Assembly: GCF_009650765.1 (NCBI RefSeq)
Contig: NZ_CP045740.1
Coordinates: 2,046,001-2,110,000 of the forward strand
Reading direction: 5' to 3'
DNA length: 64,000 bases
Source of the DNA: Streptomyces sp. SUK 48
GTDB lineage: Bacteria; Actinomycetota; Actinomycetes; Streptomycetales; Streptomycetaceae
The position numbers and the translations under genes are program-made. The notes beneath the pieces are model-generated. The model was given only the letters and a program-made list of their open reading frames with translations, was not told the origin of the DNA and did no database searches. This document shows, piece by piece, positions 31,062 through 39,919 of this stretch; position 1 is the first letter of the stretch, and each line of letters opens with the position of its first letter.

Positions 31062-32254
31062 CCCACGGCGTCCTGTCCGTCCCGCGTGCCCCGTACGGCT
31101 CGCCGCCCTGGTACCACGCGCTGCTCGCCCTGCTGTGGACGGGCGAGGTGGACGACGCCCTGCGGCGCATGGACACCGAGGTGCGGCTCGCGCGCGCCGA
31201 GGGCGATGTGCCCCGCAGCGCCGAATCGCTCGCCGTGCGCGGCCTCGTGCAGCTGCACCGGGGGCTGCTGACGGAGGCCAGGGACGACGCCGGGGAGGCG
31301 CTGGAGCTGCTGTCCCGGATCGGCGCCGACGGCCACCACACCGGGGCGCTCGCGCGCGCCGTGCTCATCGATGTGGCCCTGGAGAAGGACGATGTCGCCG
31401 GTGCCAGCGCTCTCCTCGACGAGGCGCCGGTGCCCGAGGACCGGCCCGTCACGTGGTGGCAGCTGCATCTGCTGCACAGTGCCGGGCGGGCGCTGGCGCG
31501 GCTCGGCGAGACCCGGCGCGGGCTCGCCCTGGTCGACCGGTGCGCGGCGGAGCTGGAACGCCGGGGGGTGGTCAACCCGGCGCCCCTGCCCTGGCGTTCG
31601 ACCCGGTCCGCACTCCTGCTGGCCCTCGGCGACACGGCGGGGGCCCGCCGGATCGCCCAGGAGGAGGTGGAGTTGGCCGCCCGCTGGGGAGCGCCCTTCG
31701 CCCTGGGCCGGGCCCTGGTGGCGCGGGCCGCGGCCGGCTCGGGCCGCGAGGCGCTCCAGCTCGCCGGACGGGCCGTGGGACTCCTCGAACCCGCCCAGAC
31801 GCCCCTGCTGTTCGCCCACGCCCTGCACGCGGCGGGTACCGCCCACCGGCGCACCGGCAACGCGGGACGCGCCCGCGAACTGCTGCACCGGGCCAACGAG
31901 GTCGGGATCTCGCTGGGTGCCGAGGGCCTGGTCGCGGCGGTGCAGCGGGAGCTGCGGGGCGCGGGGGGCCGGCCGGACCCGCGCAAGGACTCCGCGGAGT
32001 CGCTGCTGACGCCCACCGAACGGCAGGTCTCCGAGCTGGCCGCACGCGGGCTGAGCAACCGCGGCATCGCCCAGCTGCTGAAGGTCAGCCTGCGCAATGT
32101 CGAGTCCCATCTCACCCACTCCTACCGGAAGTTGCGCATCAGCGGGCGCCATGAGCTGGCCAGGTTCTTCCCACCCGACGAGGAGCCCGCCCCGGCCCCG
32201 GTACCGTTCCTCCCGCACCGGACGGCGTTCACTCCGCTGCCGCGGACGGGGTGA
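31007..32254 (+). CDS. LAL-type LuxR regulator, C-terminal part with LuxR HTH
   Basis: 415-codon continuation: TPR-like helical region and a C-terminal LuxR HTH, LLTPTERQVSELAARGLSNR then GIAQLLKVSLRNVESHLTHS. Alone it lacks a ribosome site; it is almost certainly the second half of the regulator starting at 29421. If the frameshift is real, DNA binding is uncoupled from the ATPase. It is the likeliest candidate to bind the TACGGT-N3-ACCGTA palindromes. Confidence 0.8.
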   Translation: MLLLRAARGDSAPAVRRIAHGVLSVPRAPYGSPPWYHALLALLWTGEVDDALRRMDTEVRLARAEGDVPRSAESLAVRGLVQLHRGLLTEARDDAGEALELLSRIGADGHHTGALARAVLIDVALEKDDVAGASALLDEAPVPEDRPVTWWQLHLLHSAGRALARLGETRRGLALVDRCAAELERRGVVNPAPLPWRSTRSALLLALGDTAGARRIAQEEVELAARWGAPFALGRALVARAAAGSGREALQLAGRAVGLLEPAQTPLLFAHALHAAGTAHRRTGNAGRARELLHRANEVGISLGAEGLVAAVQRELRGAGGRPDPRKDSAESLLTPTERQVSELAARGLSNRGIAQLLKVSLRNVESHLTHSYRKLRISGRHELARFFPPDEEPAPAPVPFLPHRTAFTPLPRTG

Positions 32255-32395
32255 CGGGGGCGGGGCGGGCGGCCTTCCGACCGAAGACGAAGGTCAGCCA
32301 CATGCTCACGGCGCGACTGTGGAAGGAGACCAGCGGCGCCACCAGGGGCCGGTGCCGGTCGAACTCCTTTATCTCCCGTTGGATGTTGCACTGGT

Positions 32396-33619
32396 TCAAT
32401 GAGGAGTCTTCACCTCTTCGTGATCCAGGTTGGTCCGGATCGGGTCTCGCTGCGGGGACGTACGGATGTTCCAGGGGATCCAGAACGCGGTCGCGGTGAC
32501 CGCGAGGGCTGAGGCGGCGACCACGGTCATGCCCAGGGTCAGGCCGCCCGCCGTCGCCACGAAGCCGATCAGGGCGGGGCCGGCCAGCAGGCCCGTGGTG
32601 CCCATGGCGGCGACCAGGGACAGCGCGTCGGAGCCGCGGTCGGCGGCGGCGACGTACACGCACGGCGTGATGGCGGCCGCGCCGAGGCCGACGCAGGCGA
32701 AGCCGAGGAGTGTGACGGGCACCCCGCCGGTCAGCAGCGCGATTCCCAGTCCGGCGGCGGCGAGCGCGCTGCCCGCGCGCACCACCGGGCCGTCGCCCCA
32801 GCGGTCGCGCCAGCGGTCGGCGCACGCGCGGGCCAGCAGCATCGTCGCGGAGACCACCGCGATGCCCAGCGGGGCGACCGTCGAGGACGCCTTGACGGTG
32901 TCCTTCAGGTAGAGGGTCGACCAGTCGTTCATCGCGCCCTCGGTGATCGTGCCGAAGGTCATGGCGCAGCCCATGAGGAGGGTCAGGCCGGAGGGGAGGG
33001 ACCAGCGTCGTGCGCGCCGCTTCTCCGCCGTCACCGTCGCGGTCTCCTTCGGCGCGGGCGCGTCGGGGAGCAGGCCCCGGTGGGCGCCCGCCAGCAGCAG
33101 GAGCAACACCGCGCCCGCGACGGTGAAATGGACCGGGACGGAGGGCGTCAGGCTGGTGACGCCGGAGGTCAGCAGGGCCGCGGTGAGCAGGCCCGCGCTG
33201 AAGGTGGCGTGGAGCTGGGACATGGCCGTGCGGTCGTACGACGACTCCAGCGCTGCGCCCTGCGCGTTCATGGCGACGTTGAGGCAGCCCACCGCGACAC
33301 CGTCGGCGCAGACCGCGAGGAGGGCCAGGGGGTAGTTCGGTACGACCGACAGCGCGGCCAGTACGACGATCAGGGCCAGCGCCGAGGCGAGCGACAGGGT
33401 GCGTGAGCCCAGGCGCCGCATCAGGACCGCGACCAGCGGGAACGCGGCCGCCGCGCCCGCGCCGCAGGCCATCAGGAGGAGGCCCACTTCCCCGGCTCCC
33501 AGGTCGAGGCGGGTCTTCAGCGCGGGGAGGCGGGAGACCCAGGTGCCGTACTGGAAGCCGAGGAAGCAGAACAGGGCCGCGATCGACCACTTCGCGCGGG
33601 AGAAGGAGAGGGTGGGCAT
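32396..33619 (-). CDS. MFS transporter (YbjJ-like, 12 TM)
   Basis: 407 aa from the ATG at 33619, which overlaps the GNAT stop (TGATG). MMPTLSFSRAKWSIAALFCF, about 12 hydrophobic helices and the motif-A-like AFPLVAVLMRRLGSRTLS. Last gene of a coupled five-gene operon; the likely role is export of that pathway's product. Confidence 0.88.
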   Translation of the reverse strand: MPTLSFSRAKWSIAALFCFLGFQYGTWVSRLPALKTRLDLGAGEVGLLLMACGAGAAAAFPLVAVLMRRLGSRTLSLASALALIVVLAALSVVPNYPLALLAVCADGVAVGCLNVAMNAQGAALESSYDRTAMSQLHATFSAGLLTAALLTSGVTSLTPSVPVHFTVAGAVLLLLLAGAHRGLLPDAPAPKETATVTAEKRRARRWSLPSGLTLLMGCAMTFGTITEGAMNDWSTLYLKDTVKASSTVAPLGIAVVSATMLLARACADRWRDRWGDGPVVRAGSALAAAGLGIALLTGGVPVTLLGFACVGLGAAAITPCVYVAAADRGSDALSLVAAMGTTGLLAGPALIGFVATAGGLTLGMTVVAASALAVTATAFWIPWNIRTSPQRDPIRTNLDHEEVKTPH

Positions 33620-34137
33620 CACGACGTCCTCAGCGCTTCGCGGGGCAGACGGGCCGACATGTAGAGGGCGTCGGCGCCGTAGGCCGACGGGACGGGGGTG
33701 TCGGGGTGGGACGCGTAGCCGTTCGCCCGCCAGAAGGTCTCCTTGCCGGCCACCGCGATCAGGGAGACCGTCTCGAAGCCGCGGTCCCGTGCCGTCTCGC
33801 TGACGTGGCGGACCAGGCGGCTGCCCAGTCCCCTGCGGCGCAGCGGGGCACTCACGACGAGGTCGTGCAGATGGAGGTTGGTGGTGTCGTGGCGGGTGTG
33901 CTCGGGGCGGGTCGGGTCGGGGCAGTGGGGGCGGGGGTAGGGCAGGGTGAGGGTGTAGCCCGCCAGTCGGCCGTCCACGGTGAGGGCGAAGCAGGTCGCG
34001 GGTGAGGCGGCGGCGCGGGAGCGCAGCAGGTGCTCGCCCTCGGCGAGGGAGAGGTGCGCGTACGTCTCGTGTTCGAGGGCGGCCAGCGCGGGCCAGTCGG
34101 GGGCCGCTATCTCCCGGATGCGTATGTGGTCGTTCAT
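33619..34137 (-). CDS. GNAT-family N-acetyltransferase
   Basis: 172 aa: IRIREIAAPDWPALAALEHE, NLHLHDLVVSAPLRRRGLGSRLVRHV (acetyl-CoA pyrophosphate loop R-R-G-L-G-S) and ETFWRANGYASH. Its ATG follows the decarboxylase stop by one base (TGACATG). It probably acetylates the amine released by the decarboxylase. Confidence 0.9.
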   Translation of the reverse strand: MNDHIRIREIAAPDWPALAALEHETYAHLSLAEGEHLLRSRAAASPATCFALTVDGRLAGYTLTLPYPRPHCPDPTRPEHTRHDTTNLHLHDLVVSAPLRRRGLGSRLVRHVSETARDRGFETVSLIAVAGKETFWRANGYASHPDTPVPSAYGADALYMSARLPREALRTS

Positions 34138-34138
34138 G

Positions 34139-35392
34139 TCAGAGCCGTTCGTGGTTCGGGGAGTCGGGCGCGCGGACGCAGACGCAGGGCAGCGGGCCGA
34201 AGCCGTTGAAGCCGCCGGTGGTGTAACTCGTGGCGTAGGCGCCGGCGGAGAGAATCCACACCGGGTCGCCGGAGGCGAGGGACCGGGGGATGCGGACGGG
34301 GTGCAGGCCGGCGCCGTAGGCGTCGTCGCTGTCACAGGTCGGGCCGGCCACGATCGCCGGTACCGTCTCCCCCGCGTCCGGCTGTCCGGGGAAGACCATG
34401 TGATGGGTCAACTGGTCCATCTCGTAGAGGCCGTTGAACTTGCCGCAGCTGAGGTAGAGCCAGTGCGCGTCCTCGCCGTCCGGGCCGCGGCGGCGGGTGA
34501 GGCGGGCGACATGGGCGCGGACGGCACCGTGGTCGGCGACCAGATGGCGGCCCGGTTCCATGACGAAGGTGACGGGGGCGAGGGCGCGCAGCCGGTCCAT
34601 TCCCTCGCGGAGCACGGCGAAGATCTTGTCGAGGGGCGGGTCGAGGGGGTCGCCGTGGAGGTCCCGGTAGCCGAGCGCGGGCAGTCCGCCGCCGAGGTTG
34701 ATGTGGTCCGGTACGATCCCCCGTCCGGCCAGCGCCGTCAGGGTCTCGGCGAGCAGGTCGAAGGCGGCCTGCCAGCCCTCGGCGGTCATCTGCTGGGAGC
34801 CGACGTGCACGGACAGACCGGCGGGGGTGAGGCCGGCCGAACGTGCCGTTTCCAGGATGTGCACGGCGTCCTCGGGGGCGCAGCCGAACTTGCGGTTCAG
34901 GCCCCACAGGGCGCCCTCGCCACTGGTGGCGAGTCGGCAGAACACCCGTGCGCCGGAAGCGTGTCGGGCGATCGCGGTGACGTCCTCGACGCTGTCGGTG
35001 GCGAAGGTGCGGATGCCATGGCGGTGGGCCTCGGCGATGTCCCGGTCGGACTTGATGGTGTTGCCGTAGTGGATACGGCTCGGGTCGGCGCCGGTGCGGA
35101 GGGCCTGCGCTATCTCGGCGGGGCTCGCGGCGTCGAAGCCGGCGCCGCGGGCCGCCAGGCAGTGGAGGACGTCGTCGACGGGGCACGCCTTGAGCGCGAA
35201 GCGGATGTCGGTGCCGGGGAGTTCGGTGCGCAGGGAGTCGTACTGGTGTTCTATGCCGGTGAGGTCGTAGATGATGCGGTCGGTGGTGGCGGCGGCGAGT
35301 TCGCCTGTGAGGGTGCCGGGAAGTGCTGTCGGGCGGGTGCGGGTTCGACGGGGTTGAGCGCGCGGTTCCCCGCGCCACTCGGGGGCGCTCAT
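34139..35392 (-). CDS. Type III PLP-dependent (ornithine/lysine-type) decarboxylase
   Basis: 417 aa of the alanine-racemase-fold Orn/DAP/Arg decarboxylase family: PLP lysine in IRFALKACPVDDVL, HVGSQ, HINLGGGLPALGY, VMEPGRHLVADHG, and catalytic GPTCDSDD. It decarboxylates a basic or other L-amino acid to an amine. Its ATG overlaps the DUF6271 stop (ATGA). The first 15 codons include the 18-bp repeat also found at 1658-1675, so the N-terminus may be a later addition. The substrate cannot be told from sequence. Confidence 0.9.
   Translation of the reverse strand: MSAPEWRGEPRAQPRRTRTRPTALPGTLTGELAAATTDRIIYDLTGIEHQYDSLRTELPGTDIRFALKACPVDDVLHCLAARGAGFDAASPAEIAQALRTGADPSRIHYGNTIKSDRDIAEAHRHGIRTFATDSVEDVTAIARHASGARVFCRLATSGEGALWGLNRKFGCAPEDAVHILETARSAGLTPAGLSVHVGSQQMTAEGWQAAFDLLAETLTALAGRGIVPDHINLGGGLPALGYRDLHGDPLDPPLDKIFAVLREGMDRLRALAPVTFVMEPGRHLVADHGAVRAHVARLTRRRGPDGEDAHWLYLSCGKFNGLYEMDQLTHHMVFPGQPDAGETVPAIVAGPTCDSDDAYGAGLHPVRIPRSLASGDPVWILSAGAYATSYTTGGFNGFGPLPCVCVRAPDSPNHERL
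35359..35376. repeat. Short interspersed repeat CGCGCGGTTCCCCGCGCC, copy 2
   Basis: Identical to 1658-1675 but here inside the 5' coding end of the decarboxylase gene, encoding part of RGEPRA. Confidence 0.65.
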
Positions 35393-36675
35393 GCGCGGAT
35401 CGCCTTGATCAGTGCGGGCCAGGCGTCGATCAGGTCCGCGTAGGCCGTGATGTCCGAGGCGGCCTCGGTCAGCAACCGGTCGCGTTCGTCGCCCAGTCGG
35501 TCGGCGAACTCCGCGTATCTGCCGCCCAGTTTGCGGTACGACGTGTCCAGGCGGTCCAGGCGCCAGATGTTCTCGGTGGGGTCCAGGGTGGTGCTCTCGC
35601 GGAGGAACGCGGTGATCCGGTCGGGGCGGAGCCGGCCGTCGTCGTCCAGGAGGGCGGCGCCCTCGGCGGTCATGCGGTCGTAGACGTGGTGGAAGTAGCG
35701 CATCGACAGCAGGAACTTCACGAAGCGGCGCTGATAGGCAAGGAAGCCGGTGGGGGTGCGCCGTTCGGGGGTGTGGAAGTTCTCGATGTGCCGGTTGTGG
35801 AGGATGCCGGGCAAGGTGGCGTCGTGGACCAGGTGGAGGAGGAAGTAGTCGCTGCCGATGGTGTCCGTGGCGGGCGGCAGCGGGACGCTCTCGTAGACGG
35901 CCCGGTCGAAGGCGATGTTGCACATGTCGACGCGCATCGGGTCGACCAGGGTGAGGGTCGAGCGGTCCCCGGTGAACGGGGCGGTCCCCGCGCCCGTGAA
36001 GGACTCGGCGACCAGGTCCCGCTTGCGCTCCTCCGGCCAGTCGGCGGGCGCCCAGAGGCTGACCACGTCGTGGTAGACCGCCGGGTCCAGATGGCGTATC
36101 TCGGCGATGTCGACGGAGAGTTCACCGATGAAGGAGGCACCCGCCAGGGAGACCGGGCGGTGGGCGTGGGCCGGGTCCAGGTCGGTGTACTGGCCGGCGG
36201 CCGTCGCCTCGGCGGCGGGGCGGCCCAGCCAGGGCAGTTCGTGGTGGATGGGGAACACCGGTTGTTCGGCGTGCAGTTGGTAGGTGCTGTCCGAGTCCCT
36301 GCGGTGCAGGGAACGGCAGCCGAGCGCGGCGGCGAACAGGAAGGCGCGGTTGGTGCAGGCGCCGTAGGAGACGGCGGGCGGGAGCAGCAGGTGGACAAGG
36401 TCGGAGGGCAGCCCCGCTGTCTTGATCAACTCGCTGAGGCGGGAGCGCTGTTGGTCCTCGTCCAGGTGGTGGACGGTCACCTGGGGGGTCTCGGGGAGCG
36501 CGGCGATCACCCGGAGGTGGTCGGCGCGGGTGGGGGCGTCGGCCGAGTCGAGGATCAGGAGGTGGACGTCCGCGCCGAAGTGGCGGACCGCGTAGGCGGC
36601 CTCCTGGTGCAGGGCGGTGATCGTCGCGGGGCAGGCCCGGTTGGTGGGCAGGCAGAGGCAGATGCGGTGCTTCAC
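35389..36675 (-). CDS. DUF6271-like protein, possible GT-A glycosyltransferase fold
   Basis: 428 aa. ICLCLPTNRACPATITALHQ, FGADVHLLILDSADAPTRADH, YGACTNRAFLFAAALGCRSL, then HRRDSDSTYQL. The nucleotide-binding-like start and the D-S-D motif suggest a GT-A fold, but I know no demonstrated activity; the DUF assignment is from memory. ATG at 36675 overlaps the stop of the PhyH-like gene. Confidence 0.7.
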   Translation of the reverse strand: MKHRICLCLPTNRACPATITALHQEAAYAVRHFGADVHLLILDSADAPTRADHLRVIAALPETPQVTVHHLDEDQQRSRLSELIKTAGLPSDLVHLLLPPAVSYGACTNRAFLFAAALGCRSLHRRDSDSTYQLHAEQPVFPIHHELPWLGRPAAEATAAGQYTDLDPAHAHRPVSLAGASFIGELSVDIAEIRHLDPAVYHDVVSLWAPADWPEERKRDLVAESFTGAGTAPFTGDRSTLTLVDPMRVDMCNIAFDRAVYESVPLPPATDTIGSDYFLLHLVHDATLPGILHNRHIENFHTPERRTPTGFLAYQRRFVKFLLSMRYFHHVYDRMTAEGAALLDDDGRLRPDRITAFLRESTTLDPTENIWRLDRLDTSYRKLGGRYAEFADRLGDERDRLLTEAASDITAYADLIDAWPALIKAIRA

Positions 36676-37703
36676 TCGGCGTCGCCTCCACCGGTCCAGG
36701 AGTCGAGGCCGAGCAACTTGCGGCCCAGGGGGTTGAGTTCGGCCGTCTCATAACGCGCCGCCTCGGGGCGGCGGGCGTCGCCGAGGAGGGTGGCGTTCCA
36801 GTCGGGGGTGGCCAGGGTGCGCCAGGAGTGCACGCGCGCGTCGCGCAGGGTGGTGTGCTCCTCCAGGGCGGGCATCATCGACAGGTACTGGACGGCCCGC
36901 ACCCCGCGCTCCGACCGGTTGGGGGCGACGCCGTGCGCCAGCAGCCCGTTGAAGATGAGCAGGTCACCGGCCTGGAGGTCGGGGCGGATCACGGGGAACT
37001 CGGTGCGGTCGGCGTTCGGGCGGATCGGGTCGCGGCCGGGCGGCTGGGCGAGGCGCCACTCCTCGAAGCGGTGGAAGAGTTCGGGGGCGCACTGGAAGCC
37101 GCCGAGCTCGGGCCGGGTGTCGTTCAGCGCGATGATGCCCTGCACGCGCTGGGGCAGCACGGCGAGGGTGGTGTCCACGTCCCAGTGCAGGTCGATGTCG
37201 AAGCCCTCGGCGGTGGGCTCGATCAGCGAGCGCGAACGGGAGCCGGTGTTCGGCGGGTTGAGGTTGAGGCGGTCGAGGGTGACCCACAGCTCCTCGCAGT
37301 CCCAGACGTCCACGAAGGCGTCGTAGACCCGCTGGTTCTGCCGGCTGTCCCACAGGAGCTGGTGGTGGTACGCCTCCACGAAGCCGTAGATGAACAGGTG
37401 CTGGTCGAGTTCGGAGCGGAACTCGGGCTGCTCGTACCAGGAATCCGGGCGGTCCGGGTCCAGGCCCTGGAACTCCCAGGTGAAGTCGAGGAGTTGCTTG
37501 GCCTCGCCGGGGGTGATGGCCTCACGGACGACGACATAGCCGTACGTCTGCCAGAACGCGAGGTCCGCTTCCGAAAGCACCCGCAGCGGGCGGGACTTCT
37601 CGATGTCGCGCAACGGGGTCGGGGCGAGGTAGGTCTCGCCGTCGGCGCTGAAGTAGGGGCGGCCGGATGCCGCGCGGTGGAGGTAGGGGGCGGGTGTCTG
37701 CAT
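36672..37703 (-). CDS. Phytanoyl-CoA dioxygenase (PhyH)-family Fe(II)/2-oxoglutarate oxygenase
   Basis: 343 aa: LAFWQTYGYVVVREAITPGE, iron ligands in DIDLHWDVDTTL (HxD) and FNGLLAHGVAPNRSERGVRA (distal His and 2-oxoglutarate Arg), with GDLLIFN. It should hydroxylate an amino-acid-like or carrier-bound substrate. First gene of the operon; GGAG is 8 nt before the ATG at 37703. Confidence 0.9.
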   Translation of the reverse strand: MQTPAPYLHRAASGRPYFSADGETYLAPTPLRDIEKSRPLRVLSEADLAFWQTYGYVVVREAITPGEAKQLLDFTWEFQGLDPDRPDSWYEQPEFRSELDQHLFIYGFVEAYHHQLLWDSRQNQRVYDAFVDVWDCEELWVTLDRLNLNPPNTGSRSRSLIEPTAEGFDIDLHWDVDTTLAVLPQRVQGIIALNDTRPELGGFQCAPELFHRFEEWRLAQPPGRDPIRPNADRTEFPVIRPDLQAGDLLIFNGLLAHGVAPNRSERGVRAVQYLSMMPALEEHTTLRDARVHSWRTLATPDWNATLLGDARRPEAARYETAELNPLGRKLLGLDSWTGGGDAE

Positions 37704-37920
37704 GCGAGCACTCCGGGATGACGGATGTGGATGGCGGTGAGACATGTGCCGGTGGCATACGCGGGGGGCACGAAGGGGCCGGGAGATGTCCGGGCGGGTC
37801 GGATAGGGATGTTCGGCGCACGGATGGGTGCGGGTGCGGTGCGGCTCGTCGGGTCCCCGCGGCGGAGCCGTGTATCGGGGACGGCCCCGCACCCCTCGGG
37901 GCGCGGGGGCTCGCCGGGGT

Positions 37921-37959
37921 GGGTGGGCCCGGCCCTGCCGGGTCGGGCCGGGCCCACCC
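37921..37959. terminator. Long GC-rich hairpin
   Basis: 15-bp perfect arms GGGTGGGCCCGGCCC (37921-37935) and GGGCCGGGCCCACCC (37945-37959), 9-nt loop. It isolates the PhyH operon promoter region from its surroundings. Confidence 0.7.
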
Positions 37960-38145
37960 CGCTTCGGGTGGTCGGTTCGGTGGGGCTTCAGCTGGTCAGG
38001 GCGGGCGGCACCAGGTGATCGGCGGGTACGGCCGGGGCCCGGCGCGGGCCCGCTGGGCTGGTCCGGTCAGGGGCGGCGCGGGGAAGCTCTTTCCGGCAAC
38101 CGGTGCGGGTATGTCCGGGGTTGGCGCGGGTGCCCCCGGCGGAGG

Positions 38146-38195
38146 CCCGCCACGACCCCGTGGGGCCCGCCACGACCCCGTGGGGCCCGCCACGT
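38146..38195. repeat. 20-bp tandem repeat, two and a half copies
   Basis: CCCGCCACGACCCCGTGGGG at 38146-38165 and 38166-38185, with a third partial copy to 38195. Each unit contains the self-complementary CCACGACCCCGTGG. Confidence 0.85.
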
Positions 38196-38401
38196 CCGCG
38201 CGGTCCCCCGGTCGCGCCGTACGCGGGCCCCCGTCGCGACGCACACGGTCCCCCGTCGTGCCGTATACGCACCGTGCCGTACGCGCGCCGCGCGTGTCGT
38301 ACGCGCACCGCGCCGTACCCGCCCCGCCCCGCCGCAGGTCCCCCGAACCTGCCCCGGCCGGAACGCCAGCCCCCCGCCGGCCCGCCGTACGTCCTCCCCG
38401 C

Positions 38402-39913
38402 TCAGCCCTTCACGACCGCCTCCGCCGCCGCCACCCCGCACACGCGCGCGGCGCCGTACGTGGCGATGTGCGCGGCTCCCCGCGGTGCCGCCTGGGGCAG
38501 GCCCATCTCCACGACAACGGTGTCGGGGCGGGCGGCGAGGAGGGTGTCGAGGGCGGAGCGCATCCAGTCGTGGCGGTGTTCGTCGCGGACGACGGCGACG
38601 ATCCGGCGGTCGCCCGCGGCGGCGAGGGCGAGGGCGCCCGCGTCCGTGCCGGTGAAGGAGCCGTCCGTGCTGCCGGGCACCAGCCGTCTCAGCTCGTCGG
38701 TGACGCCCCAGGGGGTCTGGTCGCCGACGGCGATGTTGGGCTCGGGGTTGAACTGGGCGACGTAGACCGGGGAGTCGACGGGGACGGCCGCCCCGGAGCG
38801 GGTCACTCTCAGCGCCCGGCGCGCGGCCGTCAGGCCGACCTCCGGCGCCGGTTCGGTGCGGGCCGCGTCGCCGCGCGCACCGGCCGTCCAGCGGGCCAGC
38901 TCCCGTACCCGGGCGGCCGCGTCGGCGAGCCGCTCCTCGGGCAGTTCGCCGGAGCGCACGGCGGCCACGAGGGCGTCCCGCAGGCCGAGCACGGTGCCCT
39001 CGTCGCACAGCCCGCCGCCCACGCAGATGGCGTCGGCGCCGGCCGCGATGGCGAGGACCACGCCGTGTTCCAGGCCGTAGGTGCCGGAGATGGCGCGCAT
39101 CTCCATGCCGTCGGTGACGATCAGGCCCTGGTAGCCGAGTTCGCCGCGCAGCAGCTCGGTGAGGATGCGGCGGGAGAGGGTGCCGGGGCGGTCGGGGTCC
39201 AGGGCCGGGACGAGGATGTGCGCGCTCATGATGGCCCGGGTGCCGGCGGCGATCGCCGCGCGGAACGGGGGCAGTTCGCGCGCGAAGAGGGTCTCGGCGT
39301 CGACGTCGATGCGGGGTACGGCGTGGTGGGAGTCGATGTTGGTGTCGCCGTGGCCCGGGAAGTGCTTGGTGCAGGCGGCGACGCCGGTGGACTGGAGGCC
39401 CTCGACCCAGGCGGCGGTGTGCCGGGCGACGAGGTCGGTGGCGGCGCCGAAGGAGCGGACGCCGATGACCGGGTTGTCGGCGTTCGCGTTGACGTCCGCG
39501 GAGGGCGCCCAGTCGAAGTTGACGCCGCAGGCGGCCAGGCGGCGGCCCAGCTCGCGGGAGACGGCGCGGGTGAGGTCCGGGTCGTCGACGGCGCCGAGGG
39601 CGTGGTTGCCGGGGAAGGAGGAGCCGGTGCGCACGTCGAGGCGGGTGACGTCGCCGCTCTCCTCGTCGATGGCGACCAGGAGGTCGTCCCGCTCGGCGCG
39701 CAACTGCGCGGTCAGGGCGGTGACCTGGTCCTCGGTGACGACATTGCGGCCGAACAGGGCGACGGAGGCGAGTCCCTCGTCGATGCGGCGGCGCACCCAG
39801 TCGGGGGCGGTGGTGCCGTCGAAGCCGGGCTGGAGCACCGCGAGGGCGTCGCGGGTCAGGGCGTCACCCGCGGCGGCGCCGCTGTCGGACCCGGTGGTGG
39901 CGAGTGTGGTCAT
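38402..39913 (-). CDS. dasD: Family 3 glycoside hydrolase, beta-N-acetylglucosaminidase (DasD-like)
   Basis: 503 aa NagZ-type GH3: LFGRNVVTEDQVTAL, LLVAIDEESGDVTRL, the KHFPGHGDTNIDSHHAVP loop with the His-Asp dyad, and the nucleophile aspartate in GLIVTDGMEM. No signal peptide, so cytosolic. It would split imported chitobiose to GlcNAc. It lies 7 nt after the dasC-like gene in the same operon. A C-terminal alpha/beta domain of about 150 residues follows the barrel. Confidence 0.85.
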   Translation of the reverse strand: MTTLATTGSDSGAAAGDALTRDALAVLQPGFDGTTAPDWVRRRIDEGLASVALFGRNVVTEDQVTALTAQLRAERDDLLVAIDEESGDVTRLDVRTGSSFPGNHALGAVDDPDLTRAVSRELGRRLAACGVNFDWAPSADVNANADNPVIGVRSFGAATDLVARHTAAWVEGLQSTGVAACTKHFPGHGDTNIDSHHAVPRIDVDAETLFARELPPFRAAIAAGTRAIMSAHILVPALDPDRPGTLSRRILTELLRGELGYQGLIVTDGMEMRAISGTYGLEHGVVLAIAAGADAICVGGGLCDEGTVLGLRDALVAAVRSGELPEERLADAAARVRELARWTAGARGDAARTEPAPEVGLTAARRALRVTRSGAAVPVDSPVYVAQFNPEPNIAVGDQTPWGVTDELRRLVPGSTDGSFTGTDAGALALAAAGDRRIVAVVRDEHRHDWMRSALDTLLAARPDTVVVEMGLPQAAPRGAAHIATYGAARVCGVAAAEAVVKG

Positions 39914-39919
39914 CGGGCG

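Larger units (their letters stand above)
37704..38401. other. Gene-free stretch between the PhyH operon and the GH3 gene
   Basis: No credible gene. It holds the 5' region of the PhyH operon, a strong hairpin (37921-37959), a 20-bp tandem repeat (38146-38195) and GC-rich low-complexity sequence with repeated CGTACGCG/CCGTACGC motifs (38215-38325). Confidence 0.7.

Noticed and set aside
38067..38398. Arg/Pro/Ala-rich frames in the 37.7-38.4 kb gap
   Set aside because: Low complexity, no ribosome sites, repeats instead of conserved domains.
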